Below are positions 42,515 to 49,628 of a DNA stretch of 64,000 nucleotides, piece by piece (position 1 is the first letter of the stretch; every line of letters starts with the position of its first letter). The notes beneath the pieces were generated by a model. That model made no database searches. It was not told the DNA's origin and saw nothing but the letters and a program-made list of their open reading frames with translations. The translations under genes and the position numbers were made by a program. The stretch lies in NCBI GenBank assembly GCA_017993055.1, contig JAGONM010000008.1, positions 1-64,000 on the forward strand, given 5' to 3'. The stretch is from Armatimonadota bacterium. GTDB lineage: Bacteria > Armatimonadota > UBA5829 > DTJY01.

Positions 42515-42547
42515 ATATGCCGGCACTGAGGCACGGCCACTGGGAGT

Positions 42548-44503
42548 CTACTCCCTTATCCACACCGCCATGTCGCCCTTGCCCCGGTTGCACCAGGCAT
42601 AGTAGGGAATGGCGGTGATCTTGCACTTCTTGGTCTTCGGCTCGGAAGGACGGTATAGCGTTCCGTCCCAGGCCGAACCGTCGGCGTACTCAGCGGCGCC
42701 GGTGACGACGGTCACACCGCCGAGCAGGTTCTTGCGGAATGCTGCCTTGAATTCGGACCCCTTCGGCAGAATGAGCCCGTCAATCGGAACGCCAACGTTG
42801 TCGATACCCTCGACGCAGTAGACGATCGGCCCGCGCTGAAGGGCGACCCGGCCGACGTCCGCCTGCACCTTCGGATGGCCGTGTACGCGCTCGACCGGCA
42901 TCGCAAGGTCAAGCTCGACGGTGTCGCCGCCGCTCCACCTGCGCTCGATCCTGACGTAGCCGAGATCGGGCTCGGACGCAACCGGCTTGCCGTTCACCTT
43001 CAGTTTCCACGACGGGCACCAACCCGGTACCCTGAACCTCAAGCCGAATGTTGCAGGTCTGGCCATATCGAGAGTGATCGCCACCTTGCCGTCCCACGGG
43101 TACTCGGTCTTCTGGTGAAGCGTCACATTTCGGCCACCGATCTCGAGCTTCGCCGAGCCCTGGACGTAGAGGTGAACTGCGATTTCGTTATCGCTCTGTG
43201 TGTAGATGTACTCCCCGACCGACGAGATCAGGCGCGCTATGTTCGGCGGACAGCACGCGCAGCCGAACCAGCCCTGGCGCTCATGCTGTCCGTGGCTCGC
43301 GAGCGGATTCGTGTAGAAGAACTTCGTGCCGTCGAGCGAGATGCCGCTCAGGGCGCCGTTGTAGAGTGCGCGCTCCATCGCGTCGGCGTACCTGCCGTCG
43401 GAATCGAGACCGAGCATGCGATGCGCCCAGAAGACAAGGCCGATTGCGGCGCATGTTTCGGCGTAGGCGGACTCATTCGGCAGATCGTAGGGCGTAGTGA
43501 ACCCCTCGTTGCTGGCGGAGGGACCGAGGCCGCCGGTGACATACATCCGCTGGAGTGTCACGCTGTCCCAGATGCTGTTGAGCGCAGGCATGAGCGTCTC
43601 GTCGCCGTATTCGCCCGCAAGGTCGGCCATCGCGGTGTAGATGTACATCGCGCGGACGGCGTGCCCGGTGACCTCGCGCTGGTCGCGGAGAGGCTTGTCG
43701 GCCTGGCAGTAGTCGTAGGATCTACCGTGGAACTGCGCGGGGTCTTCTCCCCGCGCGACGGCCTCGGCATCGTAGTAGTAGGGCTTCCGGCCGCGCTCGT
43801 CAACGAAGTACTTGCTCAGCTCTAGATACCGCTTCTCGCCGGTAGCGCGGTAGAGTTTGACCAGTGCCAGTTCGATCTCCTCGTGGCCGCAGTAGCCCCG
43901 CTTCTGCCCATCGCCCGTGCCGAAAACGCTGGCGATGTAGTCGGCGTAGCGGCACATGATGTCGAGCAGGCTGCGCTTGCCGGTCGCCTGATAGTGCGCG
44001 ACAGCGGCCTCCATCATGTGGCCCGCGCAGTAGAGTTCGTGGCAGTCGCGCAGATTGGTCCAGCGCTTGGAGGGCTCGACGTTAACGTAGTACGAGTTCA
44101 TATACCCGTCGGGCTGCTGGCAGCTCGCGATGTTTGCGATGAGCTCGTCGAGCTGCCCTTCGAGCTTCGGGTCGGGATGAGTCGCCAGCGAGTAGCTCGC
44201 GGCCTCGATCCACTTGGCGACATCCGAGTCGTAGAAGATATGGCGCGTCTGGCCCTCACCGGGTGTCCAGTCGGGCCTGAAGCCGTCTATCCGGCCGGTA
44301 TCCTTGCATTGCTTGTACTCGTACGGGATCGTGGCCTCGCGGTTGGTCTTCAATCGCGGCGCCCAGAACACATCATCTACCGTCACGCTGGTAAACGGAA
44401 CTGTAACGAACTCTCTGTTCACGGTATCCGCCACCTCCGGATTCGCCTGCGCGACTCCGCTAAGGAGTATCAGGGACAGAGCCGCCGCTGTCATCTTGCA
44501 CAT
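42548..44503 (-). CDS. GH127 beta-L-arabinofuranosidase-like protein, secreted
   Basis: A 651-residue enzyme with signal peptide (MCKMTAAALSLILLSGVAQA). The alpha/alpha barrel begins VTVDDVFWAPRLKTNREATIPYEY; YAETCAAIG supplies the Glu-x-Cys and GCACCPPN the Cys-Cys pair of the zinc-thiolate site known in the HypBA1 enzyme, one Cys being the nucleophile. Two beta-sandwich domains follow. It removes beta-L-arabinofuranose from plant cell-wall glycans. ATG 44503 has GAGAGG upstream; the open frame extends further without merit. Confidence 0.93.
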   Translation of the reverse strand: MCKMTAAALSLILLSGVAQANPEVADTVNREFVTVPFTSVTVDDVFWAPRLKTNREATIPYEYKQCKDTGRIDGFRPDWTPGEGQTRHIFYDSDVAKWIEAASYSLATHPDPKLEGQLDELIANIASCQQPDGYMNSYYVNVEPSKRWTNLRDCHELYCAGHMMEAAVAHYQATGKRSLLDIMCRYADYIASVFGTGDGQKRGYCGHEEIELALVKLYRATGEKRYLELSKYFVDERGRKPYYYDAEAVARGEDPAQFHGRSYDYCQADKPLRDQREVTGHAVRAMYIYTAMADLAGEYGDETLMPALNSIWDSVTLQRMYVTGGLGPSASNEGFTTPYDLPNESAYAETCAAIGLVFWAHRMLGLDSDGRYADAMERALYNGALSGISLDGTKFFYTNPLASHGQHERQGWFGCACCPPNIARLISSVGEYIYTQSDNEIAVHLYVQGSAKLEIGGRNVTLHQKTEYPWDGKVAITLDMARPATFGLRFRVPGWCPSWKLKVNGKPVASEPDLGYVRIERRWSGGDTVELDLAMPVERVHGHPKVQADVGRVALQRGPIVYCVEGIDNVGVPIDGLILPKGSEFKAAFRKNLLGGVTVVTGAAEYADGSAWDGTLYRPSEPKTKKCKITAIPYYAWCNRGKGDMAVWIRE

Positions 44504-44567
44504 GGCCGATAACCTCTCAGGGTGGTATTCGACGGAGAGGGCATGTTCGCCTTCCAACAGACGGGCG

Positions 44568-46151
44568 CTATGTGCCGTCAAGCACCAGTACCCAGTCGTC
44601 CATCGTAGGTTTTCGGGGAACGGGCCACGTGCCGTCGGCATCGGGCTCGACCGGTCCTACTGCGACATCAGCGCCCGTGCGCGGGTCGAAGAAGTACGCG
44701 CGGTATTGGATGTCGGGCTCGATCTCGATGCGCTTGTCGCGGACCCCGGCGAACTTGGGATCTACCCATTGGCCGGCGAGATAGAAGATTTTCAGCTTGC
44801 CGGGAATGCCGATCGCCAGCTGATCCGGCCGCGGCTCGAAGAGCCACCAGGGATACCGTTCGAGGAAGCGTCGGCCCAATCCTACCTGCGCCGAGCCGGG
44901 ATAGTGCATTACGTCCTGCCAGAAGCCCTCGCCCCAGTTCATCGTCGAGCCGACGAACGGCTCGTCGCGCGAACTCATCGCCCAGATGCCCTGCGCGCCG
45001 TAGGTGTGGCCCGCCGAGCCGGACATCACGCTCGTCCAGAAGACGAACCGCTGCATCTCCTGCCACGCGGTGCCCATGATGCCCTCGTAGCACGGCTCGC
45101 CGTTCACCACCGGCATGCGCGGCGTCCTGGCATTCGATGCGTTCACCCTGTCCATAGTCCGACCGAGGATTGCATGGCCCCCGTGGCTCGTCTGAAGGAG
45201 GTCGAGATCGATCAACGACTCGTCCGCAATCGCGTCGCGCCCGCTTTGGGCCCACGCGGGATGGACGGTGAGGATGCGGCGGTAGGGATCGAGCGCTCTG
45301 ACATAACGCGCGACTTCCGTCCAGCCGGCGATCTGTGCGGCTTTCTCGGCCTCGAGCGCATCGGTGTTTGCGAGGTGACTGTAGGTCGGCAGCTCGATCT
45401 CGCCGCAAAGACACCAGACGACGGGATACGCGCCGTACCGAGCGACGAGATTCCGCCAGTGCTGCTTGACCCTCTCGATGCCCATGAACGGCAGGTAGAA
45501 GCCCCACATGGCGACGATGCACGGGACCAGGCCGTGGTCTACCAGGTACTGGATGCGCCGATCGGCGAGGTCGTAGAACTCGGGGTTGATGCGCGCCCAG
45601 CCCTGCTCCCAGGGCCAGCCGCCCTCGTTCGCCTGCTGTGGATGCCATGTGGCGTCCTCGGCATCGAAGTCGGGGAGCGGACCGGCGACGATCTGGATCA
45701 GGTTGAACCCCTTCGCGACCCGGTCGGCGGCGAGGGATGCGAAACCGTGCGGCCAGTCGAGGCGTTTCGTGAGGCCCATCCACCAGGTGTCGCCGAGCCA
45801 GAAGAAGGGAGTACCGTCGGAGTGCTCGAGGGTGCGGCGGTTCGCGGCGACCCGGAGCGGCCCGTGCCGGTAGAGATCGTTCTCGCCGTCGTAGGGCTCG
45901 ATCTCAAGCTCGCCGGCGAGGCCGTCAAGGCCGACGTCACTCGAGCAAATCGTTCGGTAAGTGTACCGGCCGGGATTCGGGGACGAGAACCGCACGCGGA
46001 ATGCGTTTCCTCCCGCCCGGAACGCGGGGACCGGGAACTCCCCGGAAGGCCCGACGAATATGACGTCCATCTCGACGTCGGCGGAGTCTTCACGGATGGT
46101 CCCCGCAAAGCTGATCTCGACAGGGTTATTGGTGTATCCTCGCATCTTCAT
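44568..46151 (-). CDS. Putative glycoside hydrolase with DUF5060 and DUF4038 (GH140-like) domains
   Basis: A 527-residue protein. Residues 1-95 are a beta-sandwich of the DUF5060 type (VEISFAGTIREDSADVEM, GRYTYRTICSSD); the TIM barrel from residue 105 (RTLEHSDGTPFFWLGDTWWMGL) is DUF4038-like, with candidate acids in CLCGEIELP and VVNGEPCYEG. GH140 members cleave apiosyl linkages in rhamnogalacturonan II. There is no signal peptide. The ATG overlaps the trmFO stop by four bases, so it is co-translated with a tRNA-modification gene, which is unusual. Confidence 0.85.
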   Translation of the reverse strand: MKMRGYTNNPVEISFAGTIREDSADVEMDVIFVGPSGEFPVPAFRAGGNAFRVRFSSPNPGRYTYRTICSSDVGLDGLAGELEIEPYDGENDLYRHGPLRVAANRRTLEHSDGTPFFWLGDTWWMGLTKRLDWPHGFASLAADRVAKGFNLIQIVAGPLPDFDAEDATWHPQQANEGGWPWEQGWARINPEFYDLADRRIQYLVDHGLVPCIVAMWGFYLPFMGIERVKQHWRNLVARYGAYPVVWCLCGEIELPTYSHLANTDALEAEKAAQIAGWTEVARYVRALDPYRRILTVHPAWAQSGRDAIADESLIDLDLLQTSHGGHAILGRTMDRVNASNARTPRMPVVNGEPCYEGIMGTAWQEMQRFVFWTSVMSGSAGHTYGAQGIWAMSSRDEPFVGSTMNWGEGFWQDVMHYPGSAQVGLGRRFLERYPWWLFEPRPDQLAIGIPGKLKIFYLAGQWVDPKFAGVRDKRIEIEPDIQYRAYFFDPRTGADVAVGPVEPDADGTWPVPRKPTMDDWVLVLDGT

Positions 46152-47497
46152 GCCTGCACCTCACTCATCGTCCGCCGGATCGCGCCCAGGGCGTACTCGA
46201 CCTGGACGGCCTGGCGGTCGCGCTTGTTCCGGATGCGCTGCTCGGGCTTCGGAAGGATGCCGAAGTTGGCGTTCATCGGCTGGAAGTCGGTGGTCTGCGG
46301 AGACGAGATGTAGTCGGCGAGCGCGCCGATCATCGTCTCGCGCGGGAAGACGATCGGCTCCTGGCCCTTGATCAGGCGGGCGGCGTTGATACCGGCGACG
46401 ATGCCCATCGCGGCGGACTCTACATATCCCTCGACGCCGGTGATCTGGCCGGCGAAGAAGATCGACCCCTCCCCCAACCCCTCTCCGCTCGCGGGGAGGG
46501 GAGTTCTCATTCGCATCGTGGGCAGCAGAAGTTGCGGGGACTCGATGTAGGTGTTTCGGTGCATCACCCCGTACCGCGCGAACTCGGCGTTGCGGAGGCC
46601 GGGAATCATGCGGAAGACGCGCTCCTGCTCGGGCCACTTGAGCCGCGTTTGGAACCCGACGAGTCCCCAGAGCGTTCCCTCCCGGTTCTCCTGCCTGAGC
46701 TGCGCGACTGCGTACGGGTACTTGCCGGTGCGCGGATCGTCGAGGCCGACCGGTTTGAGCGGGCCAAACGCGAGAGTCTGACGCCCCCGCGATGCGATCT
46801 CCTCGACAGGCATGCATCCCTCGAAGAGCTTCATCGGCTCGACGGCGCTGGTGGGCACGCGCGCAGCAGAGACAAGGGCATCGTAGAAGGCGTTGTACTC
46901 GTCCTCGGTCAGCGGGCAGTTGAGGTAGTCGGCGTCGCCCTTGCCGTACCGGGAAGCCCGGTAGACGATATCGTAGTCAATCGAATCGGCGGTGATCGTC
47001 GGGGCGACGGCATCGTAGAAGTAGAGGCAGTCGCGGCCGGTGAGCAGGGAGATCTCCTCGGCAAGCGCCTCGGAGGTCAGCGGACCTGATGCGATGATGA
47101 CGATACCGTCCGGCGGCAGTTTCGTCACCTCTTGATGAAAGAGAGTGATTTCTGGTAGTGTAGAGAGGCGCTCTGTCACGCATTCGGCGTAGCGGTCGCG
47201 GTCAACGGCTAGCGCCTGCCCCGCCGGAAGCCGGTTAGCATCCGCGCACTCGACCACGAGCGATCCGAGGATGCGCATCTCCTCTTTGAGCAGACCCGAC
47301 GCGCTGGTGAGGAGGTCGGACTTGAGCGAGTTGCTGCAGACCAGTTCGGCGAGGAGGCCGGTGCCATGGACGGGGGTCTGCTTCACCGGGCGCATCTCGT
47401 AGAGGCGCACGCGGACGCCTGCGCCAGCGGCCTGCCAGGCGGCTTCCGCCCCGGCGAGTCCGCCGCCTATCACGACGAGTTCACGTTCAGCGTTCAT
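46148..47497 (-). CDS. trmFO: TrmFO, folate-dependent tRNA m5U54 methyltransferase
   Basis: A 449-residue flavoprotein that methylates U54 of tRNA using methylenetetrahydrofolate. FAD-binding VVIGGGLAGAEAAWQ, MRPVKQTPVH, ELVCSNSLKS, the catalytic Cys near LFEGCMPVEE, and FFAGQITGVEGYVESAAMG are diagnostic. ATG 47497 (ribosome site GGGAAG) is preferred over ATG 47506. A REP-like palindrome at 46466-46503 is inserted in frame, adding about 12 residues (RTPLPASGEGLGEG) before FFAGQ. The upstream neighbour is divergent, 20 bases away. Confidence 0.96.
   Translation of the reverse strand: MNAERELVVIGGGLAGAEAAWQAAGAGVRVRLYEMRPVKQTPVHGTGLLAELVCSNSLKSDLLTSASGLLKEEMRILGSLVVECADANRLPAGQALAVDRDRYAECVTERLSTLPEITLFHQEVTKLPPDGIVIIASGPLTSEALAEEISLLTGRDCLYFYDAVAPTITADSIDYDIVYRASRYGKGDADYLNCPLTEDEYNAFYDALVSAARVPTSAVEPMKLFEGCMPVEEIASRGRQTLAFGPLKPVGLDDPRTGKYPYAVAQLRQENREGTLWGLVGFQTRLKWPEQERVFRMIPGLRNAEFARYGVMHRNTYIESPQLLLPTMRMRTPLPASGEGLGEGSIFFAGQITGVEGYVESAAMGIVAGINAARLIKGQEPIVFPRETMIGALADYISSPQTTDFQPMNANFGILPKPEQRIRNKRDRQAVQVEYALGAIRRTMSEVQA
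46466..46503. repeat. REP-like palindrome inside trmFO
   Basis: CCCCTCTCCG (46478-46487) and CGGGGAGGGG (46492-46501) pair around CTCG with a single G-T pair, preceded by CCCCTCCCCCAA. It reads through in the trmFO frame. The sequence type (Pro-Ala-Ser-Gly-Glu coding, CCCCTCTCCG palindrome) is a widespread bacterial dispersed repeat. Confidence 0.8.
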
Positions 47498-47517
47498 ACT
47501 TCCCATAGAGGAGACCC

Positions 47518-48540
47518 ATGGCAGTTCCGCAGCCGGATACGCGCGATTCCGGTTCGAATCCTCCCGGCGGGCTTCATCAAGCGTTCAAGCGTGCGAAAAG
47601 GGCCGTCGTCAATGCCTTCGTGAGGCGCGCTCTCCGGTGGCTGACCGGCAAGGTGCGCCGGATGTCTCCGGACGAGGGTTACCGCCTGGCGGACCGCTTG
47701 GCACGCATAGTATACCGCATATACCCCACACCGCGCAGGACGTCGGTGCGCCAACTGCGACGCGCGTTCGGCGACCGCTACTCCGCGCGTGAGCGCGAGG
47801 AGATTGCGTGGAAATCCTTCCGAAACCTCTTCCGCACGGTGATAGAGTTCCTGCGGCTCCCCGTGATGACCAGGGAGGAGATCCTGGACCTTGCGAGTGA
47901 GTCCGGCGCGGAGTACCTGAAGCAGGCGATGTCGCTGGGCCGCGGCGTCATCGTCATGTCCGCCCACTACGACAACTGGGAACTCACTGCGGCAAGGATG
48001 GCCGCGGACGGATACAAGGTCAACGCGATAATCCGCGAGGCAAACGATGCCCAGGTAAACGCCTTCGTGAACGAAGCCCGCGAACGCTTCGGGATGCACT
48101 CGATCGGACGCGACGACCTCCGGGCGGCTATCCAGTGTCTCCGCCGAAACGAGGGGCTGGCCATTCTCGCCGACCAGAATATCCAGAAAGGCGGCGTCTG
48201 GGTCGAGTTCTTCGGGCACCCCGCGACCGCCGCTCCCGGACCTGCGGTACTCGCGCTGAGAACGGGCGCGCCGATCGTGCCGGTTTTTATCATGCGCGAC
48301 GAGCAGAACCATCATCACATCAGGTTCTTCCCACCGCTGGAGTTGGTGCGCACCGACGACACGGAACGCGACATACAGGAGAACACCGCGCTGATCACTC
48401 GGACCATCGAAGAGCAGGTCGCCCTGCATCCCGAGCAATGGATGTGGAGCCATCCTCGCTGGAGGCGAGCCGAGCAACTCGGGCTCACGCCCAGGGATCA
48501 CAAGGCTACAGGGAAGCGGCCTGAGTTGCCGGCGGACTGA
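47518..48540 (+). CDS. LpxL/HtrB-family lipid A acyltransferase-like protein
   Basis: A 340-residue membrane-associated acyltransferase. The catalytic HX4E motif is H150-Y-D-N-W-E155 in VIVMSAHYDNWE; ILADQNIQKGGVWVEFFG and RTGAPIVPVFI follow as in LpxL. The family adds secondary acyl chains to lipid A, so an LPS-bearing outer membrane is implied. ATG 47518 has TAGAGGAG upstream. The 3' end overlaps the convergent oxidoreductase gene by 43 bases. It is the only plus-strand gene in the trmFO-topA interval. Confidence 0.9.
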   Translation: MAVPQPDTRDSGSNPPGGLHQAFKRAKRAVVNAFVRRALRWLTGKVRRMSPDEGYRLADRLARIVYRIYPTPRRTSVRQLRRAFGDRYSAREREEIAWKSFRNLFRTVIEFLRLPVMTREEILDLASESGAEYLKQAMSLGRGVIVMSAHYDNWELTAARMAADGYKVNAIIREANDAQVNAFVNEARERFGMHSIGRDDLRAAIQCLRRNEGLAILADQNIQKGGVWVEFFGHPATAAPGPAVLALRTGAPIVPVFIMRDEQNHHHIRFFPPLELVRTDDTERDIQENTALITRTIEEQVALHPEQWMWSHPRWRRAEQLGLTPRDHKATGKRPELPAD

Positions 48541-49511
48541 ACAGTCAGCGCGACCTCGGCCGCACGGAGCGCGTCGGCCGTCGAGACGCCCTCGGTCCGA
48601 CCCGCAGTTACCTCTTCGCCGAACGACCGCAGGTACCCGCCGGGATCGCCTTCGGCGGGCGGAACCATCTCCGGCTCGCATGCCCCGTTCTTCGCAAGCA
48701 TGATCGCTTCGGAGTTGATGGTCGTCTCCAGAATGCCCTCCGTGCCGAACAGCGTGATCCGCCAGTAGAGATCGAGCGTGTAGCCCATCGAGTCCGGCAT
48801 GAAGTACGAGACCTCGCCCATCACCCCGCAGCCGTTGTCCATCCGCAGCATGAACTGCCCCGCATCGTGGAAGTGCGGCAAGTCCTTCGGTACGGCGTTC
48901 CAACTCCTGGCGGCCACGACCTCCGCGAACCGCCTGCCGGTAAGCCAGGGAACGAGGTCGAAGGCGTGGATGCCGATGTCGTTGATGGTGCCGCCGTGCT
49001 TCCCCGGCTCGAAGTACCATCCGGGCCGCGTGCCGAGGAGCAGAGGGTGCTGGCCGCCGATGACGATCCCGTTGACCTCGCCGATCGCTCCATCGCGGAC
49101 GAGTTCCCTCATGCGGATCATGAGCCCTTTGTCACGCATGTCGAGCATGCACCCGACGCTGAGCTTCTTCCGCGCGGAGACCGAGGCGATGCGGTGAAGC
49201 TCGGACAGACTCGTGCAGATCGGCTTGTCGGCGATGACGTGCCTGCCCCGCCTCAACACCTCCAGCATGATGCTTCCCCGCTTGCCGTAGTAGTCGCCGA
49301 CCGCGACCGCGTCGCAGGCGACGTCGTCGAGCATCCGGCGGTAGTCGTCGTGCGTGATCTCAGCCTTCCCGTTCTCAGCCAGCGCCTTACGGGTCTCGGA
49401 GTCCTCCTCGCAGGCGGAGACGATCTCGAAGTCGGGCGACTCATTCGCGCGGCTGTAAAGGTCGAAGATGTGGGCGTGGCGAAATCCGACGAATGCGAGC
49501 TTGATGGACAT
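48498..49511 (-). CDS. Gfo/Idh/MocA-family oxidoreductase
   Basis: A 337-residue NAD(P)-dependent dehydrogenase acting on sugars, inositols or related compounds. N-terminal Rossmann part SIKLAFVGFRHAHIFDLYS (the Gly motif is degenerate), then the EKP-type motif VIADKPICTS, GCMLDMRDKG and the catalytic-site DIGIHAFDLVPWLTGR. The substrate is unknown. ATG 49511 has AAGGAGAC upstream. A promoter inside the end of topA (49599-49628) can drive it separately. Its 3' end overlaps the convergent lpxL-like gene. Confidence 0.9.
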   Translation of the reverse strand: MSIKLAFVGFRHAHIFDLYSRANESPDFEIVSACEEDSETRKALAENGKAEITHDDYRRMLDDVACDAVAVGDYYGKRGSIMLEVLRRGRHVIADKPICTSLSELHRIASVSARKKLSVGCMLDMRDKGLMIRMRELVRDGAIGEVNGIVIGGQHPLLLGTRPGWYFEPGKHGGTINDIGIHAFDLVPWLTGRRFAEVVAARSWNAVPKDLPHFHDAGQFMLRMDNGCGVMGEVSYFMPDSMGYTLDLYWRITLFGTEGILETTINSEAIMLAKNGACEPEMVPPAEGDPGGYLRSFGEEVTAGRTEGVSTADALRAAEVALTVQSAGNSGRFPVAL

Positions 49512-49536
49512 GGCGTCTCCTTATCTCTGGGGCGCG

Positions 49537-49565
49537 GGAGTACTGGAGTGATGGAGTCCTGGGGT
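49537..49565. repeat. GGAGTACTGGAG-type dispersed repeat
   Basis: GGAGTACTGGAGTGATGGAG followed by TCCTGGGGT in the leader of the Gfo/Idh gene; best-preserved copy of the family. Confidence 0.65.
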
Positions 49566-49598
49566 CCAATGCTCCGAGGCCTGTCGTTGTCTGAGAGC

Positions 49599-49628
49599 AT
49601 TGTACCGCAGAGAGTAAGGACTTGTCAT
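49599..49628 (-). promoter_or_regulatory. Promoter of the Gfo/Idh gene within the end of topA
   Basis: On the minus strand ATGACA (49628-49623), 18-base spacer and TACAAT (49604-49599), about 85 bases before the ATG at 49511. Confidence 0.5.

Noticed and set aside
47550-47562. GGTTCGAATCC, the consensus T-loop of a tRNA
   Set aside because: The flanking bases cannot form the five-pair T stem (only two pairs next to the loop), no anticodon or D arm precedes it, and it lies in the coding start of the lpxL-like gene.
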